Below are positions 24,307 through 31,237 of a stretch of 42,626 nt of DNA, one piece after another. The notes beneath the pieces are model-generated. The model ran no database searches, was not told where the DNA came from, and saw only the letters and a program-made list of their open reading frames with translations. Made by a program: the position numbers and the translations under genes. The stretch comes from Thermoplasmata archaeon (GTDB taxonomy: Archaea; Thermoplasmatota; Thermoplasmata; Thermoplasmatales; Thermoplasmataceae): NCBI GenBank assembly GCA_021802055.1, contig JAKAAY010000014.1, forward strand, positions 1 to 42,626, read 5' to 3'. Every line of letters starts with the position of its first letter. Within the stretch, counting starts at the first letter, position 1.

Positions 24307-25455
24307 CTACCTGTATGAATCTACAAATTCAACAAGCCGTGAAATGCCTTCCCTCAACTCATCATCAGAAGCGGCATAGGAGATCCTGGCATGGAACTCC
24401 CCCTGCTCTCCAAACGCCGAGCCGGGTGTAAGGGCCACCTGGCGCTCTGTCAGGAGCTGTTCACAGAACTTCGTCGAGTTCAATTCCAGCTTGTATTCCG
24501 GAAATACGTAGAATGCGCCTTCTGGCCTGTTGATCTTAAGCCTTGAACTCCCGCTTAGCAGTTGCATGACATCATCCCTTCTCTTCCTGAACGCGTCTCT
24601 CATCAGTTCGACGCTCCTGCTGTCATCAATGGCTTCCAGGCAGGCATACTGGGATATGGATGGAGCACAGGTCATAGTCGCCTGCTGGATCTTGTCAGAG
24701 ACGGCAATCAGATCAGAGTTGGCGTGCATGTAGCCGATGCGCCATCCAGTCATTGCATGACTCTTGGAAAAGCCATTTAACGTAACGGTCCAATCCGATA
24801 TTTCAGGGAATGAGGCTGGAGATACGGGTTTTCCCTCATAAACAAGCTGGTCATATATCTCATCTGAGATCAGGTAGAGACGATTGGCCGCGACGAAATC
24901 CACAAGCTTTTTCACAACGTCCCTGCTGTACACCCGACCAGTGGGATTTACGGGATTATTGAATATGATGGCCTTTGTTCGGGGCGAAACGTATTTTTGG
25001 AGAAGTTCAAAATCGGGATCAAAGTTGCCTGTCGACCTCACAGGAACGGGCTTTCCGCCGGCAAGTCGTATAATGTCAGGGTATGTGAGATAGTATGGCT
25101 CGATGAGTAGAACCTCATCTCCCGGTTCGATTATACTGAGAACCGCGATGTAAATGGAATGCTTGGTGGGAGTGACAATGATATTCTCAGGAGTGGCATT
25201 TATACCATTGACTTTGGCCAGTCTCTGGGAGATTTTCTCCCTGAGTTCAATTATCCCCTTTGACTGGGTATAATGGGTCTTTCCTGCAATGGCGCTGTTA
25301 AATCCAGCATCTATTATGTTCCTTGGCGTCGTAAAATCTGGTTCACCTATTCCAAAGTTGAATATCCTTTTGCCCTCCTTTTTCAGTCTTGCGATTTCTG
25401 ATGTTATTCGCAGCGTTGCTGAGCCGGTAAGTTTATCTCCAAGGGAGGAGGCCAT
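24307..25455 (-). CDS. PLP-dependent class I aminotransferase
   Basis: This 382-residue fold-type I aminotransferase (aspartate/aromatic AT Igamma-like) binds PLP through K231 (NGFSKSHAMTGWRIG). Cofactor contacts are N169 (NNPVNPTG), D198 and Y201 (SDEIYD), and R239 is in the GWRIGY motif. It could transaminate aspartate, alanine or aromatic amino acids; proximity to the tyrosine operon makes tyrosine a reasonable guess but is not proof. A TATA-like box (ATTATTAAAT, 25474-25483) sits about 24 bases before the ATG. The metallophosphoesterase gene follows in the same transcript. Confidence 0.92.
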   Translation of the reverse strand: MASSLGDKLTGSATLRITSEIARLKKEGKRIFNFGIGEPDFTTPRNIIDAGFNSAIAGKTHYTQSKGIIELREKISQRLAKVNGINATPENIIVTPTKHSIYIAVLSIIEPGDEVLLIEPYYLTYPDIIRLAGGKPVPVRSTGNFDPDFELLQKYVSPRTKAIIFNNPVNPTGRVYSRDVVKKLVDFVAANRLYLISDEIYDQLVYEGKPVSPASFPEISDWTVTLNGFSKSHAMTGWRIGYMHANSDLIAVSDKIQQATMTCAPSISQYACLEAIDDSRSVELMRDAFRKRRDDVMQLLSGSSRLKINRPEGAFYVFPEYKLELNSTKFCEQLLTERQVALTPGSAFGEQGEFHARISYAASDDELREGISRLVEFVDSYR

Positions 25456-25556
25456 GAAATCTGATTCACTGCCATTATTAAATTACTTCTGAAGGAAACT
25501 GGAATAAGCCCTAAGAAAAATCCCCGGGATATTATCTCTATCTCGTCGAACAGTGT

Positions 25557-25566
25557 TATTTTAAAC
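25557..25566 (+). promoter_or_regulatory. TATA-like box of the small membrane protein gene
   Basis: TTATTTTAAA is centred about 26 bases before the ATG at 25587, and supports that start over the ATG at 25572. Confidence 0.45.
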
Positions 25567-25586
25567 CCGTTATGCGTTTTCCAACG

Positions 25587-26039
25587 ATGCATGATATGGG
25601 TTCACACGGTCTGGATTATGATGCTTCTACAGCCAAGTCCCTGGTACTTGCTGCTATGATTCTTGGGGTAATTTTCTTTGCTATGGGGCTGATTGGTGTT
25701 GCGGTACTGCTCACATTCCTGTATACAGCGGGTCAACTCGGTGCAAGTTCGCCTCCACCAGTAGCTATATCCGCCTCTTTTCTTGGGATCATCGTTCTGA
25801 TCTTTTTCCCCATTGCGATAGTCTGGGTACTCCTTGATTTTTTTCTCATATACAAGCCCATTTCCCAGGGGAAAATTTCCTCTGCGGAGGATCCCGCACT
25901 CATACTAGGCATAATACAGATTGCAGTCGGAGGCTTCATAACCGGAGTACTGCTGATCATTGCCTGGGTGAAGATACGTGATTCCATTGCCAATTCATCC
26001 GGCAGAACTGGTAATACCGAATTCAAGGTTAAGTTCTGA
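25587..26039 (+). CDS. Small multi-pass membrane protein, unknown function
   Basis: From the ATG at 25587 this is a 150-residue protein. It has about three hydrophobic segments (roughly 17-44, 55-85 and 100-125), a short acidic loop (KISSAEDP) and a polar C-terminal tail. It has the look of archaeal DUF4064/DUF4870-like small membrane proteins, but I recognise no motif. In-frame ATGs at 25572 and 25596 are alternatives. The non-coding stretch after it contains a sequence resembling an IS605 end. Confidence 0.7.
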   Translation: MHDMGSHGLDYDASTAKSLVLAAMILGVIFFAMGLIGVAVLLTFLYTAGQLGASSPPPVAISASFLGIIVLIFFPIAIVWVLLDFFLIYKPISQGKISSAEDPALILGIIQIAVGGFITGVLLIIAWVKIRDSIANSSGRTGNTEFKVKF

Positions 26040-26040
26040 G

Positions 26041-26061
26041 CCACATCCTCCCACCTGAGGG
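26041..26061. repeat. Second copy of an ACATCCTCCCACC motif
   Basis: CCACATCCTCCCACCTGAGGG shares ACATCCTCCCACC with the IS200/IS605-like end at 6064-6100 but has a weaker hairpin (CCC...GGG). It may be a decayed element end or chance similarity. Confidence 0.25.
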
Positions 26062-26065
26062 CAAT

Positions 26066-26076
26066 CTGTTTAAACC
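26066..26076 (+). promoter_or_regulatory. TATA-like box of the RaSEA gene
   Basis: CTGTTTAAACC is centred about 25 bases before the ATG at 26096. Confidence 0.45.
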
Positions 26077-26095
26077 ACCTCAAAATGTCCTTTGG

Positions 26096-27157
26096 ATGCA
26101 GGTAAATCGCAGTCTGGCACAGTCGGTCAGGGAATTGATGCCCGGGAAACGGAACAATGGCCCCAATGACCGGCCGGTATCTTTCTGGAAGGAGATGGAT
26201 CGCATCAGTGGAAAACCGGAGAAGACCGCAGTTGTTATTTTCAGGACAAGGGGATGTTCGTGGTATAACTTTTCATCATGCAGCATGTGCGGCTATTTTA
26301 ATGATGTTTCAGACTCGGTGACTGCTGCAGACCTGAGGAAACAGGTGGATTTTGTGCTTGACCAGATTGATGACATAAAGTCAATCAAGGTCTTCACGTC
26401 AGGTAGTTTCCTTGACCCGCTCGAAGTCCCTCCAGAAGTGAGAAATTATTTTATGGAGACCGTGGGAGAACGTATGTCCCGGGTTCTCATTGAGTCTAGG
26501 ACAGAATACCTTACCGGACGGAATCTGGAAGGCATTGGCAGATACGCGGGAACCACCAGGATAGCAATCGGGGTCGAGAGCACAGACGACAGCATCATCG
26601 CAAATTCCATCAACAAGGGAACGAGTTACAACAAATTTCTGGACGCCGCCACGACTGCAAGGAAAATGGGTTTTGAGACGCGTTCGTACCTGTTGCTTAA
26701 ACCCCCATTCATTTCGGAACTGTCTGCGATCCGGGATGTTGTCCGCTCTGTATCCATGGTTTCAGCCTATTCAAACGATGTTTCCATAAATCCCATGAAT
26801 ATCCAGAGAAACACCCTGGTTGAAAAATTATGGAAGAATGGCCAGTACCGCCCGCCGCGACTGTGGAGTCTGGCAGATGCAATTCTGCAATCAACCGATT
26901 TTGGAACAGAAGTGGTATCCTATCCGACCGCAGGAAACAGGGAAAGGGGTGTGCATAACGATGAGCCGGATGCAAACCTCCTGGAACTCATAGTCCAGGC
27001 ATCACTGAACCAGGATTTTGGGGAACTTAAAAGGTACTTTGAGGGAGCAGATCTGTCCGCCTACAGGCAGGAGCTGGAAGCTGAAGCAGCACAGCCTTAC
27101 CAGGTGGATTTCCATCGCATGGCAAACAAAATATCCTCAGGTTCATTCTTTATCTGA
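26096..27157 (+). CDS. raSEA: Archaeosine biosynthesis radical SAM protein RaSEA
   Basis: This 353-residue radical SAM protein binds its cluster through C54, C62 and C65 (C-x7-C-x2-C), in RTRGCSWYNFSSCSMCGYF. The spacing is atypical for radical SAM enzymes but characteristic of the RaSEA/Elp3-like group (TIGR01210). RaSEA converts the ArcS product (lysine-preQ0 at tRNA position 15) to archaeosine. Further conserved stretches are VFTSGSFLDP, IESRTEYL and AIGVESTDD. No arcS or tgt is in the window. thiL follows after 23 bases, probably in the same transcript. Confidence 0.9.
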   Translation: MQVNRSLAQSVRELMPGKRNNGPNDRPVSFWKEMDRISGKPEKTAVVIFRTRGCSWYNFSSCSMCGYFNDVSDSVTAADLRKQVDFVLDQIDDIKSIKVFTSGSFLDPLEVPPEVRNYFMETVGERMSRVLIESRTEYLTGRNLEGIGRYAGTTRIAIGVESTDDSIIANSINKGTSYNKFLDAATTARKMGFETRSYLLLKPPFISELSAIRDVVRSVSMVSAYSNDVSINPMNIQRNTLVEKLWKNGQYRPPRLWSLADAILQSTDFGTEVVSYPTAGNRERGVHNDEPDANLLELIVQASLNQDFGELKRYFEGADLSAYRQELEAEAAQPYQVDFHRMANKISSGSFFI

Positions 27158-27180
27158 GTGAAGAGGAGCATCTTTTCCGC

Positions 27181-28179
27181 ATGAAACTTAAAGATCTCGG
27201 GGAAAGGGAGTTGATTAGGCGGATTTTCTCTGTGCAGGACATGCATCAGGAAAAGGATGACTGTGCAATGCTTGAGAATGGTGACGAATACCTGCTCGTC
27301 TCATCTGACATAGTTTCTGACATAACCAATATTCCCAGGAATGTGAAACCTGAGTCCATTGGAAAATTCTTTGCTGCAGTCAACCTAAGTGACATTGCTG
27401 CAATGGCCGGAATCCCAACGGCATTTGTATCTTCCATCTCCATAGATCCGGATGCTGAGTGGGACTACCTGAATGGAATAGAGGACGGTATGCATTCAAT
27501 GCTGCGCAAACATAAGACAGAACTTATCGGAGGCGATCTTAAGGAGGGGTCAGGTCTCACGCTCACAGGTACGGTACTGGGTCACCAAAAGAAATCCAGA
27601 ACCAGAAAGAGGTCAGATATCCTAGCAGGTCAGATACTTGGCGTAACCAATGAACTAGGCAAAGCAGGTGCTGCGTATGTCTTCTATTCAAGTGGTTACA
27701 TGGGAACCAGGGCATCGGAAATGCTCATAAACGTGGAGCCACGAATACGTGAGGGCCAGATCATCAGTGAATACGGCGGCAAATTTTTGACCGATCTCTC
27801 GGACGGTGTTGCCTCCGCCGCAGTTCAGGCAAACAACGACTTCGGGCTTGGATTCAAGCTTGTGGAGCACGATATCCCGGTCAACAGGCATGTGAAAAAG
27901 GCGGCGGAAATTTCAGGCAGGGACAGCATGGAGATCGCGCTGGGCTATGGTGGAGACTATGAACTGCTGTTCACGGTGGATAATGCCAACGTGAGGGACT
28001 TTCTCGCGGGGATGGAAAGTAATGGAATCAACGTTTCTCTCATCGGGGAAGTATGGAAAGGAAACAACATACTGTTCGACGGAGACGTATGGAAAAATAT
28101 GGAATACAGGGGATTCGAACACTTCACAAATGCAGCGGGTAAAGAGCACTTAGGCTCTTTGCCACAAAAGAAGGCTTAA
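27181..28179 (+). CDS. thiL: Thiamine-monophosphate kinase
   Basis: This 332-residue ThiL (AIRS/PurM-fold ATP enzyme) phosphorylates thiamine monophosphate to the active diphosphate. Motifs in order: KDDCAML near 26-32, SSDIVSD, NLSDIAAMAGIP (metal/ATP site), GGDLKEG, the SDG of LTDLSDGV, and GYGGDYELLF near the C terminus. The length is normal. It follows RaSEA in the same direction. The next gene starts 27 bases later but has its own TATA-like box over the thiL stop. Confidence 0.93.
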   Translation: MKLKDLGERELIRRIFSVQDMHQEKDDCAMLENGDEYLLVSSDIVSDITNIPRNVKPESIGKFFAAVNLSDIAAMAGIPTAFVSSISIDPDAEWDYLNGIEDGMHSMLRKHKTELIGGDLKEGSGLTLTGTVLGHQKKSRTRKRSDILAGQILGVTNELGKAGAAYVFYSSGYMGTRASEMLINVEPRIREGQIISEYGGKFLTDLSDGVASAAVQANNDFGLGFKLVEHDIPVNRHVKKAAEISGRDSMEIALGYGGDYELLFTVDNANVRDFLAGMESNGINVSLIGEVWKGNNILFDGDVWKNMEYRGFEHFTNAAGKEHLGSLPQKKA

Positions 28180-28183
28180 ATAC
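28174..28183 (+). promoter_or_regulatory. TATA-like box of the mevalonate-type operon
   Basis: GCTTAAATAC overlaps the thiL stop and is centred 27 bases before the ATG at 28206. The four overlapping genes that follow can therefore start their own leaderless transcript. Confidence 0.5.
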
Positions 28184-28205
28184 AGACTAAAAATGCGAAT
28201 TCAAG

Positions 28206-28799
28206 ATGGAATCAGAGGACAGCACTGAATCCCTGATCCGCGATCGCAAAAAGCTCGCGGTCCTTGGCATTAACGTAAATTCCAGCACGTTTGGGAGAAT
28301 ATTCAGCAAGCTGGAATTTCTCACTGCATTTTCATACCTGAGGGATATCGTGGATAAAAATTCCATTCCCTACCACTCAGTTGAATACGAAGGATATGCT
28401 CTCCCCGGTGATCATATCGACGACTTGGTCCTGAAGAAGATTGGTGTCATTGGAAGAAAGACGGCCAGTACAATCAGCACCCCTTCTGAATACCAGGTTC
28501 AATTCAGTGCGCTCGAGAAATGGGGGATGATCAGGTCCCATGGTCAGAGCAACCTTGGGCAGGCACTGGAATCAATCAGAAAAACCGGCATCAAAAACGT
28601 TTTCCTGAGCGGATTTATTACAGAATTTAACATACTGGGGGCCTCATTTGAAACGATAAAACGTGGAATGGTGCCCGTGGTCATCAGCGATGCAGTGTCC
28701 TCTCCCAATGAGCGGTTACATTTCCACGGGCTGGAAATCCTGTCCAATTTTTGCTTTATAGCGGATTCAAGGGACCTGATGAAAGGGTGGGACATATGA
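28206..28799 (+). CDS. Isochorismatase-like protein with degenerate catalytic site (probable pseudoenzyme)
   Basis: This 197-residue protein shows the isochorismatase-like fold pattern in its second half: GIKNVFLSGFITEFNILGAS (128-147), then VPVVISDAVSS and HFHGLEIL. By hand alignment with the intact relative at 7593-8150, the nucleophilic cysteine becomes N142 (ITEFN where active enzymes have T-x-x-C), the N-terminal aspartate becomes N23 (LGINVN) and the lysine falls on S111/H112. All three triad positions therefore appear lost, pointing to a binding or structural role. It has its own promoter and its stop overlaps the next gene by four bases (ATGA), so it leads the operon encoding two probable mevalonate-pathway enzymes. 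The function is unknown. Confidence 0.75.
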   Translation: MESEDSTESLIRDRKKLAVLGINVNSSTFGRIFSKLEFLTAFSYLRDIVDKNSIPYHSVEYEGYALPGDHIDDLVLKKIGVIGRKTASTISTPSEYQVQFSALEKWGMIRSHGQSNLGQALESIRKTGIKNVFLSGFITEFNILGASFETIKRGMVPVVISDAVSSPNERLHFHGLEILSNFCFIADSRDLMKGWDI

Positions 28800-29419
28800 T
28801 GTCTGGCAGGAGAAAGAAGGTTATATTCATAGGAGGCACACCTGGGGTTGGCAAGACCAGCATCTCCGGATACCTGGCCAAAGCTCTCGGGATAGATCTC
28901 GTGCTATCCGGAGATTATCTCAGAGAATTCCTGAGGGGTTCGGATCCGGAAAGATTCAGGAATCTCTCCGTAAGCGTATATGATTCCTGGAAACTGTATG
29001 GCGAAAGGACACGGGAGAACCTTCTGAAAGGTTTTATGGATCAGGCGGTGGTCATGAACCGGGGTTTCGAGAGCATCATCAGCAGGAGTGTCAGCAATGG
29101 CGAACCGCTCATAGTGGAGACCCTGTACTATGTTCCCAATTTCCTTGAAACATTCTTCCATAGCCTGGTTACATTTTACCTGTATATAGGCGACGAGTCA
29201 ACTCACAGGCTGCATTTGAATGAGAGGACTCGTTTCACGCATCCCGATTCGCCTGGAGAGCGGCTTTCCGCTCATCTGGACGAGTACAGGGAAATAATGA
29301 ATACCTCAATGGATCTTTGCAATGAACATGGGATTAAGACATTTGACACCAGCGATTTCATCAGTGCCCGCGACAGAATCCTTATATATGTGAAGCAGGA
29401 GTTCGGGAATGAACATTGA
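28796..29419 (+). CDS. 2-phosphoglycerate-kinase-like P-loop kinase, probable mevalonate-3-phosphate 5-kinase
   Basis: This 207-residue P-loop kinase has Walker A GTPGVGKT (14-21). SGDYLREFLRG, SWKLYGERTRENLLKGFMDQ and IVETLYYVPNFLE follow, corresponding to the 2-phosphoglycerate kinase (COG2074) family pattern. From memory, Thermoplasma acidophilum mevalonate-3-phosphate 5-kinase (TA0762) belongs to this kinase type. The next gene is a diphosphomevalonate decarboxylase homologue, which makes M3P 5-kinase the best call; true 2-phosphoglycerate kinase is the alternative. I start at ATG 28796: it overlaps the previous stop as ATGA and has GGTGG at 28787-28791 upstream. The open frame extends to 28751, inside the previous gene. 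Confidence 0.8.
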   Translation: MMSGRRKKVIFIGGTPGVGKTSISGYLAKALGIDLVLSGDYLREFLRGSDPERFRNLSVSVYDSWKLYGERTRENLLKGFMDQAVVMNRGFESIISRSVSNGEPLIVETLYYVPNFLETFFHSLVTFYLYIGDESTHRLHLNERTRFTHPDSPGERLSAHLDEYREIMNTSMDLCNEHGIKTFDTSDFISARDRILIYVKQEFGNEH

Positions 29420-30521
29420 ATCGCTCACTTCAGAGGGCAGGAAAATAGAGCGACGGCTCATGGATCTGGGCGTCATCCGGGAGACAAGAAGTCTGGAGGC
29501 CAGACCTGAGGAAGCAACCACTGCATTTGGAGTGGGGTATCCCATGAAAGCCATGGAAAAATTCCTGGGATACTATGACAATTCATTGAAGATCGCATAT
29601 AACCCATCCATTTCCATATCAACTGACTTTTCTTATTGTCTCAGTGCGTGCAGATATATCGCGCGGGGTTCAAATGACAGGGTTTTCCTGGACGGTGAGG
29701 AAAGTCAACTATATCTGGAAAGAGCGAAACATGCACTAGATTATGTCAGAAATGCATATGGACTATCCGGCAGTTTCCATTTCTATATCAGGAGATACAG
29801 GAAATATACAGATGCAAAGGGTATGAGCGAATCCGCTTCCGTTGCCACCTCAGTGGCCATGGCTATGTCCATGCTTCTCTTCCAGTCGGAGGCAGATGAA
29901 TCGATCATTTCCGAACTGGCCAGGTTTGTATCCGGTTCAGGAACCAGGGGTATTTTCAGGGGGACAGCCTTTTGGCTCTCATATCCTGGGATAAGCCATA
30001 GGATGTGCCACGCAGCTAGGGTGGCAGACTTCCCTAAAGGCCTGAAATACGGTATATTCCCAAAGTCAAGCAGTGTCATGACCTCATCCGCCCATAGGAT
30101 AGCAGTCGCCTCTGGCTTTTACAGTTCCTGGGTGAAATCCAAGTATCCAGTCCTTAACGACCTTCTGGACTCATCCTTTGAAACATCCATGCTGCTGGCA
30201 AGGGGGCAGCAGGAGATGTATAACCTCAACGCGATCATGCTCTCCGGCTCTGTGTTTCTTCAGACTTCCGAGAGCCTCAAACTCATTCGTGCTCTCCAGG
30301 AATTTCAGAAGTCAAACGAGGGAATCTTCTTGACTGGCGACACGGGCCCGTCTATAATGGTGGCCTCTCTGGACGGAAGCCTCATCAGGGAGTTTGCATC
30401 CTCCGTAGAAGACGTCTACTTGCCAGGAGGTCAGGATTTCAGTCAGCACAATAAGAGCAACATAGCTTTCAGAAGTGAGGCTGAATCTGTCCTGAATGAC
30501 ATGGCCAGGAATGTGCAATGA
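29409..30521 (+). CDS. Diphosphomevalonate decarboxylase homologue, probable mevalonate 3,5-bisphosphate decarboxylase
   Basis: This 370-residue GHMP-superfamily protein is related to diphosphomevalonate decarboxylase. AMEKFLGYYDNSLKIAYNPS resembles the KYWGKRD...LPxNxS start of that family, GMSESASVATSVAMAM is the nucleotide loop, and TGDTGPSI (309-316) aligns with the FDAGPN motif of the decarboxylase. D311 keeps the catalytic aspartate. The Thermoplasma mevalonate 3-kinase (TA1305) lacks an aspartate there as I recall and is shorter, about 318 residues. Retained D311 and length favour the mevalonate 3,5-bisphosphate decarboxylase (TA0893-type), which makes isopentenyl phosphate for lipid synthesis. 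The gene overlaps the upstream kinase by 11 bases and the HNH gene by four. Confidence 0.8.
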   Translation: MNIESLTSEGRKIERRLMDLGVIRETRSLEARPEEATTAFGVGYPMKAMEKFLGYYDNSLKIAYNPSISISTDFSYCLSACRYIARGSNDRVFLDGEESQLYLERAKHALDYVRNAYGLSGSFHFYIRRYRKYTDAKGMSESASVATSVAMAMSMLLFQSEADESIISELARFVSGSGTRGIFRGTAFWLSYPGISHRMCHAARVADFPKGLKYGIFPKSSSVMTSSAHRIAVASGFYSSWVKSKYPVLNDLLDSSFETSMLLARGQQEMYNLNAIMLSGSVFLQTSESLKLIRALQEFQKSNEGIFLTGDTGPSIMVASLDGSLIREFASSVEDVYLPGGQDFSQHNKSNIAFRSEAESVLNDMARNVQ

Positions 30522-31228
30522 TTGCGGAGAATGTGTACAAGAACATTTCACGCGTGCCAATTTCACACTTGCAGAAGGTTTCAGATGCCTTTTCCATAGC
30601 ATCTGTGTGTGACTTCCTGCCGGAAGGTGACAGGGAATCCCCCAGTATAGCATGGCAAAGGATATCCAGGGCTGTGCTGATGCGAGACCATTATGCATGC
30701 AGAATCTGTGGAAGCAGCAGCCTGGGAGAGGTCAACGCTGATGAACCTTTTGCCAGGCACCACTTTGCAGTGCAGGTCCATCACATAATACCAAGAAATG
30801 CAGGTGGAAGAGACAGTTTCGGGAATCTCATAACTCTCTGCGAGGAATGCCATAGAAAAACTTTCAAGGGGGGCTATTCAGGAATCCCTGTCAGTTCCCA
30901 GACCACCCTTGACTCGGTGGATGAAAGGATCAGTCTCTGCCTCCCACTTGAGGTTGCTGGAATGCTCTCTCTCCCGCACAGAAAGACAGCGATTTCAAAC
31001 TTTGCCAGGATAACTGACGATGCCTCCGGAGCAAAGGCCGCAACCATAGCAGAGGGCTCAACGTTGGAGTGTGCGATGCTGAATCTCAAGAGGGACCGAT
31101 ATCAGGAAGTGCTCGGGAAGCTGCTTGAGGAGTTTGACCTGGACGACTACGAGACATTCATGATCTCAGAGAGAGACAGAGAAGCGTCATGCAGGGTTCT
31201 CATAGGCCCGCATGGGTATTTCCTGTAA
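30518..31228 (+). CDS. HNH-motif protein (putative nuclease)
   Basis: This 236-residue protein has a complete HNH/zinc motif. C61 and C64 (RDHYACRICG), the H88-H89 pair (VQVHHIIPR), N103 (FGNLITLC) and C108/C111/H112 (CEECH) form the McrA/HNH-type site: two CxxC metal knuckles around a catalytic His and Asn. The C-terminal 110 residues have no recognised domain. The ATG overlaps the decarboxylase stop (ATGA), so it is translated as part of the mevalonate-type operon. Its target is unknown: a DNA-repair or defence nuclease carried along, or a repurposed metal-binding protein, are both possible. It converges with the DAO oxidoreductase, with nine bases between. Confidence 0.85.
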   Translation: MIAENVYKNISRVPISHLQKVSDAFSIASVCDFLPEGDRESPSIAWQRISRAVLMRDHYACRICGSSSLGEVNADEPFARHHFAVQVHHIIPRNAGGRDSFGNLITLCEECHRKTFKGGYSGIPVSSQTTLDSVDERISLCLPLEVAGMLSLPHRKTAISNFARITDDASGAKAATIAEGSTLECAMLNLKRDRYQEVLGKLLEEFDLDDYETFMISERDREASCRVLIGPHGYFL

Positions 31229-31237
31229 GCGTGAACG

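Noticed and set aside
28111-28130. GGATTCGAACAC, similar to a tRNA T-loop
   Set aside because: It is inside thiL, with no cloverleaf around it.
28751-28795. Upstream extension of the P-loop kinase to 28751
   Set aside because: It would overlap the previous gene by 49 bases; the ATG at 28796 has an ATGA overlap and a GGTGG ribosome site.
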